Origin: Physcia stellaris
Taxonomy: Eukaryota; Ascomycota; Lecanoromycetes; Caliciales; Physciaceae
Assembly (NCBI GenBank): GCA_018902385.1
Contig: JABSSW010000042.1
Coordinates: 310,001-374,000, forward strand
DNA length: 64,000 nucleotides
Direction of reading: 5' to 3'
Shown: positions 35,301 to 45,509 of the stretch, in pieces
Layout: each line of letters starts with the position of its first letter
How positions within the stretch are numbered: position 1 is the stretch's first letter
Program-made: the position numbers and the translations under genes
Notes under the pieces: model-generated
Database searches by the model: none
The model's input: the letters and a program-made list of their open reading frames with translations, nothing else
Told to the model about the DNA's origin: nothing

Positions 35301-35974
35301 TGCGCGAGGCCGGACTCGAATTTGAGACAGTGCCGTATGGCGACTGGATGCAGCTTCTGCGAAACACCGCGGCGAATGGCGATGAGGAGCAGATTCCGGC
35401 CGCGAAGTTGCTTGATCACTTTGAATTGCGCTATAGCATGAGCAACAGGACCAGCGGCGAGACTGCCGGCATCGAGGATGACAAGGTCAATGGTACGAAT
35501 CCTAAAGACCCCAAAAGTAACGGTACCAGCCTGCATGGTAGCAAGGTGAACGGCACCAGCCTCGAAGGCTCCAACATCGATGATAGCAAGCTCAACGGCG
35601 CCACCCCCAACGACTCCAGCATCAACGGCACCGCCATCTCGCCCCTTCAGCTCACAAATGCCGCCATCAACCCCCTCAGGCTCACAGATGTCAACTCCAA
35701 GGTCCCCAAAACCAACGACACCACTCCCAGCACCACCCCCAGGCTCAGCACCACCACTGCTCCCAGCAGCAGCACCACTAGCCTCAGCAGCGCCAGTGAA
35801 ACCGATCCTGGAACCGAAAAGGAAAAGGGTAAGGGGGACCGCGGGGTCACGTTCGCCACCGCGGCCGTGCTGCGCGATAGCACCGTTCTGCGCCAGCCAC
35901 CGGACATCATCAATGACGGATATGTGCGCAAATTCATGGAGCGATGGTTGGAGCGGTGGGGGGCTGGGGTCTGA
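32314..35974 (+). CDS. NRPS-like adenylate-forming reductase 2 (A-PCP-R) with C-terminal insertion
   Basis: Exons 32314-32544, 32619-33367, 33421-34402 and 34463-35974 give 1157 residues. The adenylation domain shows H-S-S-G-S-T-G-L-P-K (A3), F-G-C-T-E-A-G-Q-L (A5) and W-K-Y-V-T-R-I-D-D (A7/A8). The carrier domain has N-A-G-V-D-S-L with Ser about 581. The reductase begins I-L-T-G-A-T-G-S-L-G-A-H (about 655-666) and has M-G-Y-A-Q-S-K-L. Unusually, about 125 residues of low-complexity sequence with repeated (V/S/L)-N-G-[TA] units interrupt the reductase end, between L-L-D-H-F-E-L and the conserved final F-A-T-A-A-V-L...M-E-R-W-L-E-R-W. It should release an aldehyde or alcohol from a carrier-bound acid. 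Its early A-domain differs from that of reductase 1, so the pair is probably not a simple tandem duplicate. Confidence 0.92.
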
Positions 35975-36881
35975 GGGTGTTTGGTGCTTGAGCAAATATG
36001 GTGTTGTTGAGCGGATCCATGGAGATTTTTCGAATGGAGTTACAGAGTACAGGATTGTGTCATTGTCGAGGATTCAGAATGTCGATTCTTTCTTACTTTT
36101 TCGATTTGAAAATATTAGTCACGACGGAATGAACTAAGAATCATGCGAAAAAAACATAAACGTGGTCCTATCAGGGTCCAGTTGTACCGATCGACTCCTT
36201 GGAACCAGCGCCTTGACACCTATACATACGCATGATTGCTCCATTTCTGCCTGTATCTGACTATTGAAATATGTAGCGAGATTCATAGTAGTGTCATTAT
36301 GGTCACTCCGATCTCTCAGTCTAAACTATCTGTTGAAAATCCAGCCTCCGCAGATGCTGCAGTCAGGGTCCAGTTGTACGGACCGGCCAATTGGGACTAG
36401 CGCCTTGGCACCCGCATACCTTCTCTGCTCCACTTCCTGCATGTATGTTACAAGAACGACGAGGTGTAGAGGAATACAAGGATAGTCATCCGTACATCTT
36501 TTAACATTATCCAAATCGTCCAAAAGAATATAAAATGGAATGCAATTGAACCAAAAGGAACAGAAAATTACCAAGATCGACGCCGTGTAAAAAGTCTAAA
36601 ACGATACATACCTGTGAAGGAATATTTGGAAAATCGGCAAAAAGAGAGGAAAAGCACCTTTATCCCCGGAACAATCAATCCTCTTTCTTTCCGTACGCCG
36701 AACTCCAACATTGCAAACGAAAAACGAAAAAAAAAAACAGTCAGAAAAAACTAACAGACCGCAGAACCACGCTTCTCCATCCCCGACACTCCAAAAGAGA
36801 AAAAAACAGTCTGGATTCCCACACCATCAAGCCATATGTAGTACACTCCCAGTCGAGAAAATTCTGTTGGTCCACACCAAA
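35975..36881. other. Intergenic between convergent genes; direct repeat
   Basis: No gene. A direct repeat of about 85 bp (TCAGGGTCCAGTTGTAC...AGCGCCTTG-CACC...TGCTCCA-TTCCTGC-TGTAT) is at 36171-36256 and 36364-36446. The rest is A-rich, likely 3'UTRs. Confidence 0.6.
36171..36446 (+). repeat. Direct repeat, two copies of about 85 bp
   Basis: Copies 36171-36256 and 36364-36446 share their first 17 bases exactly and several later blocks (AGCGCCTTG, TGCTCCA, TGTAT). They are non-coding and lie downstream of reductase 2. Confidence 0.7.
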
Positions 36882-38940
36882 TCAATAAGCTCCGCAGTTT
36901 CGGGAGATATCACAAGCGATCTTCTCCGCAAGGGCATCTAAACCACGACTTATCAGTATCCACACCCCTAATTCCCTCACGAAAACAGGCCGGAAGCCAG
37001 AGGGAAAAAACCACATGTAAGGAAAAAAACAGAGAGAAAAGCGAAAGATAGAAGTGGGGGGGAAAGAAAAACTCACAGACGGTGGACATGGGATGTCCCG
37101 GCGGCAGCAATGGGAACGCCGCCGCATCCACCACCCGCAGGCCCTGGACGCCAATGACTCGGGCGCGGCTATCCACCACGGCGTTCGGATCGGTGGCCCG
37201 GCCCATGGCGCACGTCGACGAGGCGTGCCAGATGGTGTTGAAGTTCGCGCGGATGTGGTCCTCGATCTGCCTGTCCGTGGCGACTTGCTTGCCGGGGTAG
37301 AACTCGGGCCCGAGGACGAAGCTTTGCAGGGCTTTGGTGGCGTAGAACTGGCGCATGCGCTTGAAGCCCGCGACTGCGAGGTCGACGTCCGACTGCTCGC
37401 TCAGGTAGTTGGGGTTGATGAGCGGGGCGACGCGGGTGTCGACTGAGGTGATGGTGAGGTTCCCTCGCGAGCGGGGCGCGACGAGGGCGGTTGCTAGGGA
37501 GGCGTAGTTGGAGCCGTCGAGCGGACCGGGCGAGCGGAGATCCTGCATGTCCCCCAGGTAGGACGCGATGGAGATGTATTCGACCTCGGGCCAGTCGGCG
37601 GGATAGGCGGCCAGAGCGGTTTTGGTCTCGTTGCTCCATTGTTGGCGGAGAGAGGAGGGGATCTTTTCCCAGGCGATCACATCCGTATCTGGACTCGTGT
37701 ACAGGCCAGCGGCTTTGTCGTTGTACAGTTTGGCTTGCTCCGCTGCGAAAGCTGGGTCATTGGAAAGTGCCGTGAGGGTGATGCCATTGACGCGGTATGC
37801 GATATCGTAGAACAAATGGTCTTGCATACCTTGTCCAACGGCCGGTCTGTTAGCCACAACTGGGATTTTGAGGCCCTGTAGGGTAGCTGCTGGCCCGACA
37901 CCAGAGACCATCAGCAGTTGGGGCGAACCAAAGACTCCAGCGGATAAGATCACTTCCTTTCTGGCGGACAAGACATAGGAAATACCTGCCGTATCGACTC
38001 GAACACCACTGGCCTTTTTGTTGCCGTCGAACATAATTTGCTTGGCCAGAGTGAGCGGGTGAACTTTGAGGGCAGGGTTGTTGAGGCCCTGAGCAAGAAA
38101 TGATGTTTCAGAAGAATCCCTGTGCATCGTAGTGGCATTTATTGTAAACGTAGAAACAGACTGTCCGATCAGCTTACCACTCAAAAACCCGCGGATCTCG
38201 GGTATGCCGATCTGTTGAAATCCTTTGGTAGCCCAAGTCCCGAAAGCCTGGGCGTAGTGTGAGAAGGTTACCGAGAGAGGCCCTTTGTTACCCCCAGCGG
38301 CAGCCTCAGCATCATACTTTGGAGTTGAATTTGCAAAACGAAGGCTCGTGTCGGGAGGTGTAAAGGTGACGCTCTTTTGAAAGTACGGGAGGAAATTCTT
38401 CCAAGCGTAGCTCTGGTCTCCAACGGCGTCTGCCCAGTTCTGATACGATCCCTCGGAGCCGCGCTGATAGACCATAAAGTTCCTGGCAGAAGAACCGCCC
38501 AAGGTTTTGCCCCGGGCATAATGAATCTTCTGATTAAACGCCCCCTGAGGTAAACGTTAGTAAGTCATTTATATTTGTTTCATATAACCCTCCCTTGCTC
38601 CAACACTTACCTTTTGCGGGGTGGTGGCATAATTCCAGTCAATCAGAGGCTGAGAGTCTTTAAGACTCTTGCCAGCGAAATATCCATCTGTAGCAGGCAC
38701 CTGACTCAAATTCCCGTTGCTGATCTCGTAGAATGAACCGGCCTCGATGATGCCAACCGTGCCTGCGTTCTGCTCTACTAATCTTGTGGCCACAGTAAGG
38801 CCAGCATTGCCGCCACCGACGATCACGTAATCGTAGGTCACATTATCCCCAGGGACTCCGAAAGACGAGCCAAGAAGTGCTCCTTGGACGTGAGAGACCA
38901 AACATGCAGCTAAGGCGGCTTTTGAAAAAATTCTGAACAT
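36882..38940 (-). CDS. Secreted GMC oxidoreductase (FAD-dependent)
   Basis: Exons from the right are 38940-38611, 38544-37077 and 36937-36882, giving 617 residues. A signal peptide (F-S-K-A-A-L-A-A-C-L-V-S) ends near residue 20. The FAD-binding turn D-Y-V-I-V-G-G-G-N-A-G-L starts at about residue 37 and ends with an E-A-G ribose-binding element. G-G-S-S-A-R-N-F-M is the GMC signature 1 region; signature 2 is G-V-F-G-S-P-Q-L-L-M-x-S-G-V-G. The catalytic His lies in I-W-H-A-S-S-T-C-A-M-G, and the second active-site residue in P-G-H-P-M-S-T. The last exon is only 56 nt. The enzyme would oxidise an alcohol to an aldehyde outside the cell or in the secretory path. Within the cluster it could act on products of the reductases. 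The exact substrate is unknown. Confidence 0.92.
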
Positions 38941-40899
38941 TTCCTTTAAGAAAGAGAGTGAGATAATCAGGAGGTGGGAAGGAATTTTTTTCTTGAAAAT
39001 AAAACGAAGGCAATGCGGTGAAAAGACTGATTTCAGGTAATGATCGATGATAATGTTGTAGAAAGATTGAATCAACGTGAGCTTTAAAAAGGACGGAACG
39101 AGTGCTTCTGCAATAAGAAAAGAAAGGAGAGTCTGCAATAAGAGGAGCTGGCTGTCTGGTCTCTCTTTTGATAGAGACGACGAGCGAGCTTATATGTCCA
39201 CTTATTTGATAGCACAATCACTCGGATATCCGGAACTCATCAGCTTGGGGCTCCAGATCGACTTCGTTCTCTTGATTCAGCGATGATTCCGGATCCTCGG
39301 ACCTCGTGCACACCATGAACGTCAGGTAGGGCTAACTCCCGAGTCCGAACTGAGTGAGCAATGTTGGATACGGTACGATCAAAAGGCTAAGACATTGAGG
39401 CGAAGTGGTGTGTTGAGATACGAGGATTGGAGTTGGCATCCCTTTGGCTAAGATACGAGGCTTGGTATCCACGTGGTCTGAGGCTCTGCCCACTCCAAAT
39501 CCCTTCTTTATATAATCTCCCTATGAAATTAGGTACCGGTCTCCTTGTTGGAGGGTGGCAACGCAGGTACGCTGCAGCTGACGGGAACGGTCCGAGGGCT
39601 GAATCAAGGTTGCCACAACACGATATCACCTGTTGCCTATGGATGCGTGTGATATAGGGCAGATTCCTATGACGCATTTCACGGATCGTACGGCTCAGCC
39701 TATGTGAGTCACAAATCCCGGTATTGATCGTACGATAAATGCTCTTGTTGATGAAATGTGAGTGACTAAGATGAAACCTACCACGAGCAACAAATCGGTA
39801 TTCGAAACACCTTAGGTAGCAGAGGCACCTCACGACTTCGCAGGAAGACCGTTCTAAATTTCGAGTGGATCCCTCTTTGGAGACGGGAGACGAACAAGAT
39901 GTTTCGGGGGCAACCGAGCGCTGGTCTAGATATTACGTACGCGTTTGGGGACATCGGAAATGTTGCTTAGCTGAACCTGAGTAATCATTCCTGCGCTGAA
40001 TGTTGGATATCGTAGCAGTCTTATCATGAACCATCCTCCAAGTCTTTTTCAAGGGACCATGAAGACTCGGGGGCGTGTGACCTGCGACCAGTATGCATAT
40101 AGTGTATGCGGTGCGACAAGATCTGAAGGCAAGAGCCATAAAACTTTGAAACAGGATCCCTCCTCTCATTTGGATTCCAATAAGTCGAATGTGGTGGGTG
40201 AAGACTGTCAAGCGGGAAGCGGATTGTATGACATCCCGGGTCTGTCCTAGCACAAGCGGCCCTTGGTAGTAACTGCATATCCTAGCTCGATTATCTTCTA
40301 CGAGCGCCTTCGCCTCTTTCAGCGGAGAGTCAGATTGAGGAATCAGGGCCGCGAATTCAAGGCGTAGTCAGATTGTCAGCTTACTCTAATGCGGCTTTAT
40401 CTGCCACCAATGGAATCGCCACGAACATCACTGTGATTCTATTACTGAGGGCGGGACCATAGTGTGGCATATGGTACCGTTCTGTCTAGTGAACTACTGA
40501 TATCTCCAGGTAAGGTATGGACGAGTACGAGGACCTGATGGTTTGATGGACTGAGTATTGATTTCGATATGCGGCTAAAAACAACCGAGCCAATCACCTC
40601 TAGGAAGCACGCTAACCTCGGCCCAGCCAGCACGTGCCATCGCTACCTCTTACCTTATGTACGAGTAATGTAGATGATACTGTACATACATGTACTATGT
40701 CGTACCACTCTCTCACCGACTGATTCTTCAAGGCCCGCTTGAAGCTTCTTCATCGCCTCGCTATAAGCCTCTACTCGTCCTGCTCTTCAATGTCCGGGAG
40801 CTCATCCATTCCGCCCGAAGACTGTCACTTTGGCGCCTTCTCATCTGACCATCTGACGCTCTCTAATGCCCTCCTCCTTTCATCTGGCCTTGCAAGACT
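38941..40899. promoter_or_regulatory. Shared divergent promoter: GMC oxidoreductase and Zn2Cys6 regulator
   Basis: About 2 kb without a supported gene. Two TCCGGA palindromes (39229-39234 and 39288-39293) lie about 290-350 bp upstream of the GMC start. The regulator's leader (40700-40899) is C/T-rich. Overlapping frames on both strands at 39387-40253 have no domain features. Confidence 0.45.
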
Positions 40900-43143
40900 A
40901 TGTTTACAACTTTCGCAAGCATGCCTCCCTCCAGTGCCTCATCCTCTCCGGACACTCCGCAGCTTCAGCTACCCACCGTGCCGCCCCCCCGAGCCCGACA
41001 GAGGAAACGAGGCCAGGTCGTCGCCCGAGCGTGCGACTGGTGCCGGGTTCATCGCATCAAGTGCGATAGTCACAACCCCTGCTCTAACTGTACGAATCGG
41101 GGTGGCCGGTGCAGCAACAGCGGTTCCATGAAAGTTGCGACCCTTCCTCACGCCTATCGCGAGATCGAGCGCTTAAAGCAGCGAGTCGAGGAGCTGGAGC
41201 AAGAGAAAGAGAAAGAGCGAGAGGCCGCGAAGCGGGGCCATCAAGGGCAAAGACTCAGTCTACCTCGCACTCTGTCAGACGGTCAGGAGTCTGGGACGAG
41301 TGAGCAAGATCTGGCAAAATCAAGACTCAAGAGGGCGTGGGAGGGCATCTATATCAGTACTGCCCGCTCTCCACAGAAGACATGGTACGGTTCATCGTCA
41401 CTATTTTACTTCATTGGGCGCATCGACGCCTTCTTGACGGATGCCTTGCAACAAAGTCATCTGGCTGATCGAATGCTCCCCGACTCGGCGAGTACTCTGG
41501 TTGATGGGCCGACTACTATAAACGCCGAGGACCAGACCGGCCAGCTGGCGGACCCCACAGATGACCCTATCAACACTGGTGAGTATCTGACGTCGACCCA
41601 GGAAGAATACTTTCTTAGTCTCTTTTGGCAATCTTATTACACATCGTATCCGATAATCGATGAGCTCGAGTTCAAGAAATACTACCGGTCTCTGTGGGCA
41701 ACATCAGACGGAAAACGGAAACCATCCGCTCTCGCGGATATTGTCATCGCACTTTGTGTGCAGTATGGCATGGCGCGACTACCTAGCGTCGAACAAGGAC
41801 TGAACGCCACCTCGAGAGCTAACCTGAGCGACACCGATGCCACGATTGCCGGTCGATGGTATTATAGACGCTGTCAGACGCTTCTGTCAGCTGAGCTGGA
41901 AAGCCCGATCATATCGACGCTGCAGTGCCACATCTTCTGTTCCATATATCTATGCTGTGCATCTTTTCAGAACATGGCGGATAGCGCCTGCGGTCTTGCC
42001 GTGCGGACAGCTTATATGCTTGGCTTACACCTAGAACCTCCTCAGTCCCTGCTGCGGCGAGAAAGAGAGACACGTAAGCGCCTGTGGTGGACCCTGTATG
42101 TCTTGGAGACCAAGATGAGCATGAAACTAGGTCGACCTTTCCTACTGCACGACTCTAATACTACATGCAGTCTACCGGCTGATGATCGTGAGATTGCCAT
42201 GCTTGTAGGCTCTAGCTTTGCACCTCTCGGAGAAAATGTAACTTGGCTGACGTGGAACCTGCACAATACCAAACTTCTCTTAGCAGCCCGAACTGCGTAC
42301 ACGGCTATTTACGAGGAAGCTCCAGACACTCTCGATCTGTGCAACAGCCAGCCCATCACGGAGCGGCTAGAGAACTGGCTCAAAGATTTGCCCACGGCGA
42401 TCAAGACCCAACGTCAGAACAATGGCGTCCCGTTCTCCACGGACCAGTCCGCCCTTGAAATCGAACAGTTCGCACCACTCTGGCTGCAGCGTCAGCGTTT
42501 GCTGCTGGAGCTGCTGTACCACAATCTATGCATCAATCTCTATCGTCCGTTTATCTCCTTCACCTCAGCAATAGCACAGACTTATCTTACGGATAGAACG
42601 GCCGTGAAGTGTGCCGCCCATGCCATGGCATTGACACACATGATGTATCAAGTGCTTACCTCAACATCCATCCTCGCAGGCTGGCTTGAAGCCTTCCAGT
42701 GGCAATGGAACGCAGCTATCACGCTTGTTGGCTTCGTACTAGCATATCCGCATGATGATTCATCTGGAGCGGCGAGAAAAACCATCGACATTTCTGTTGC
42801 TGTTTTGGAAAACTTCGGCAATAGCTTCGCAGTCGCGGCGAGGGCGGCCAATATCATGGGCGAACTCTGTGCCAAGGTTGACGTGCTCACCGAGAAAAGT
42901 CAGAGGAAGGAGGGCGTCAGGGTGGAAACGATGCAGCCGGCCACAGATTACGAAGAAGTAGACGAGGAAACTCTAATGAATGGTAATGTTCCGGCATTGT
43001 CATTTATGGACGAGTCTTTGGGCTTCTTTAACCTGGCTGCTCCCGATCTTCGAGGCGTATTAGCCCAGTCGAGGGACTTCATCGCTACGGACATGTACAA
43101 CGACTTCGATTTGTCGGGCATAAACGTCGGCTACCCCGACTAG
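40900..43143 (+). CDS. Zn2Cys6 fungal transcription factor
   Basis: Intronless, 747 residues from ATG 40900 (a second in-frame ATG at 40921 is equally good). The binuclear zinc cluster is exact: C45-x2-C48-x6-C55-x5-C61-x2-C64-x6-C71, preceded by a basic R-x-R-Q-R-K-R run. A leucine-type coiled coil (about 85-112, E-I-E-R-L-K-Q-R-V-E-E-L-E) supports dimer binding. The middle holds a fungal-specific regulatory domain (Y-T-S-Y-P-I-I-D-E at about 245; R-x-R-L-W-W-T at about 390). The C-terminus is acidic. Such proteins bind CGG half-sites. Its place inside the gene set makes it the likely pathway-specific activator, possibly acting on the TCCGGA sites noted upstream of its neighbours (inference). 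Confidence 0.93.
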   Translation: MFTTFASMPPSSASSSPDTPQLQLPTVPPPRARQRKRGQVVARACDWCRVHRIKCDSHNPCSNCTNRGGRCSNSGSMKVATLPHAYREIERLKQRVEELEQEKEKEREAAKRGHQGQRLSLPRTLSDGQESGTSEQDLAKSRLKRAWEGIYISTARSPQKTWYGSSSLFYFIGRIDAFLTDALQQSHLADRMLPDSASTLVDGPTTINAEDQTGQLADPTDDPINTGEYLTSTQEEYFLSLFWQSYYTSYPIIDELEFKKYYRSLWATSDGKRKPSALADIVIALCVQYGMARLPSVEQGLNATSRANLSDTDATIAGRWYYRRCQTLLSAELESPIISTLQCHIFCSIYLCCASFQNMADSACGLAVRTAYMLGLHLEPPQSLLRRERETRKRLWWTLYVLETKMSMKLGRPFLLHDSNTTCSLPADDREIAMLVGSSFAPLGENVTWLTWNLHNTKLLLAARTAYTAIYEEAPDTLDLCNSQPITERLENWLKDLPTAIKTQRQNNGVPFSTDQSALEIEQFAPLWLQRQRLLLELLYHNLCINLYRPFISFTSAIAQTYLTDRTAVKCAAHAMALTHMMYQVLTSTSILAGWLEAFQWQWNAAITLVGFVLAYPHDDSSGAARKTIDISVAVLENFGNSFAVAARAANIMGELCAKVDVLTEKSQRKEGVRVETMQPATDYEEVDEETLMNGNVPALSFMDESLGFFNLAAPDLRGVLAQSRDFIATDMYNDFDLSGINVGYPD

Positions 43144-44393
43144 TGGAATTGCCGTCAAGAGCGCTTATGTCTTGGCTTTCATCACACCACCAAGCGGACG
43201 TTGGTGTATATGGTGTGAGATATTGGAGAAATGAGCTCCTTTCTGGGACCTTTTTCGTGGTCTACCAGGATCTTTAAGAAGAATCCACGAAAATGACATT
43301 CTAGGGGCGTCCACAACCATGAGCAAGAGGAGCAAGTTGCCTTACGGGATGAGAAGCAATTTGTGCGACTATGAGTAGATGATCTATGATATAGAGAGCA
43401 AGTGATAGAGCTTCAACGGTATCGCCATGCAGTCATGTCATCTATCCTTGGATCTAATCTTGCGTGTTTGCGGCCAAATCGTCTTCCTGGGAAGAACTCG
43501 CACTTTACCGGGTACCGCTCTGATGTTGTTCTCCATCTTAGTGATATGCTAGTGCATGCCTCACCGTCTGGAGGAGTAGAGATATACGATCATGCCATTG
43601 CTTGCAGGATTACGCAGCCCAACGGCGCGGAACCAAGACTGACGCCGGCGGGCGCTAGAGGGCGCTATGGATCATGAAAATGGTTTGCGACTGAAGGGGC
43701 GGTGTTGTGCTGTGCCCTTTGCTCGGCGCCGAAGAGGCTCTGTGGATAGATCTGGGAAGATAGTAAGAGCCGGATGAGGTCCATAGAGTCTTCAGCCTAC
43801 ACCCTGGTAAGCCGGTAGGCTTACCACGGCGCAGTATTGATGTGAACTGGTTGTACAACCCCATAGAATACAGACCGCATCCAACAGCCATCGTCTCGAA
43901 ACCGGTTGCAGATTGACCATCAAGGGCTGAAGGGGGGCTGAAGGGGGCTGAAGGGCTGGGCGCATGCAAGACACCTCCTAGAAGGATCTGAAAGGGAAGC
44001 CTGCATACCCTGTTCTCAAGGAGAGTTGTGAGGCCTCCTGTATCTCCTTTTCCTCCAAGGGGAAACCGGAGGTTAGGGGGAGCGCCTGATCCGGTTCCGG
44101 AGGCTAGATCCGGCGGGGGGCGGGCCGAGCAGCAGCCGCTTATCTAGCTGCAAGGATTACTTAAGTCTATCTGAAACCTCCGGAAGCTCCTCCGGATGCA
44201 GTGCCGGCTTGCTAATCAGAGAAGTTTGTCATTCAGGCAGAGTCACACAACAGGTCGACCGAGGAAAATGCTTTCCCCCATAAACCCAGCGTCGCTTCCA
44301 TCTATCGCACCTCTCCATCACCATCTTGATCTTCAAACCATTTCTTCCTCTGTCATTCAGATTCACGGCATCATTTGAATCCCCACGCTCACG
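43144..44393. promoter_or_regulatory. Promoter region of zinc alcohol dehydrogenase
   Basis: 1.25 kb without a gene. It holds three TCCGGA sites (44096-44101, 44179-44184 and 44191-44196), 198-298 bp before the ATG. It also holds a perfect 8-bp inverted repeat GGTAAGCC-GGTA-GGCTTACC (43806-43825) and a short G-rich tandem repeat (GAAGGGGGCT units, about 43926-43958). Confidence 0.5.
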
Positions 44394-45509
44394 ATGGTTA
44401 CTTTTACGGTCTTCAAGGGCCAAGAGAGCGGCGTCGTCAAACAGAGCAGCACCACCAAGCCTGATCAGCTCACCGACGACAACGTCCTCGTCAGAGTGAC
44501 AGCCTCTGGAGTATGTGGAACTGGTATGTGTTCTCCAGACGATCATTCCCACTTGGCAAACGACAGCTAATCGGTCCTTCTAGATCTACACTATGTGAGT
44601 GGCTTCAATTTTCTGACGTGTGCCATTTTGATTTTCAGCGACTAAATTAAAGCGCAGAAAGGCGCAGACATGGTTCTTGGCCACGAAGGCGTCGGCATCG
44701 TCGAGGCTGTCGGTCCAGCGGTCCGCTCTTTGAAGCGAGGCGATCATGTCGGCTGGGGCTATGAGGTCGATTGTTGCGGCCATTGCATGGAATGTCTTCA
44801 AGGGGCCGAAACATTCTGTCCCGATCGTGCCATGTACGGCGTCTCGAATCTCGACCAAGGCAGCTTTGCTACCCACGCCATCTGGCGAGAGTCATTCCTT
44901 TACCCGGTCCCAGAAGGTCTCAGCGACATCGACGCCGCTCCACTCCAATGCGGCGGAGCCACCACCTTCACCGCCCTCCAAGGCATTAAGCCGAGCGATA
45001 CGGTTGGCGTCATGGGCGTTGGGGGGCTCGGCCATCTGGCCATTCAATTTGCGGCCAAGATGGGCTGTCGCGTAGTGGTTCTTTCCGGCTCCGATAGGAA
45101 GAAGGCCGAAGCCCTGCAATTAGGAGCACATGAGTTTATTGCCACCAAGGACGCCAAGAAGCTCGAGGTCTCATCGCCAATCAATCGATTACTCGTCACC
45201 GCAGCGGTACCGCCGAACTGGGAACTCGTCCTGCCCATCATGGCTCCCCGATCGGCCATCTACCCGCTCTCCGTTTCGCAAGGCAACCTGGAAATCCCTT
45301 ACATGGGGCTGATTCTGCAGGGGATCTCGGTGCAGGGATCCCTTGTGGCGCCGAGGAATCTGCACCGCCAGATGTTAGAGTTTGCGGCGCTCCACCAGAT
45401 CAAGCCTGTTGTGGAGACGTTCCCCATGACGGAGGAGGGCATCAAGCAGGCGTTCGATCGATTGGAACGCGGCGAGGTCACCTACCGCGCAGTCCTGATA
45501 CCGAAGTAA
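44394..45509 (+). CDS. Zinc-dependent alcohol dehydrogenase with 11-nt microexon
   Basis: Exons 44394-44523, 44584-44594 (11 nt) and 44658-45509 give 330 residues. The microexon encodes D-L-H-Y and completes the catalytic-zinc motif G-V-C-G-T-D-L-H-Y; G-H-E-G-V-G-I-V is the next catalytic segment. The structural zinc loop is C-G-H-C-M-E-C-L-Q-G-A-E-T-F-C. The cofactor turn is G-V-G-G-L-G-H-L-A. Ala and Thr-Ala stretches fit NAD(P)-dependent oxidation of primary alcohols or reduction of aldehydes. The overall size is about 10-20 residues short of typical fungal relatives, mainly at the C-terminus. It may interconvert aldehydes and alcohols made by the neighbouring reductases. The stop codon coincides with a possible donor, so an extended isoform is possible (see findings). 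Confidence 0.9.

Noticed and set aside
35201-35995. 264-codon minus frame opposite the end of reductase 2
   Set aside because: Gly/Ala/Val-rich shadow of the low-complexity insertion; the plus strand has conserved domains.
37169-37639. 156-codon minus frame rich in Arg/His/Pro
   Set aside because: Shadow of the GC-rich GMC oxidoreductase exon in another frame.
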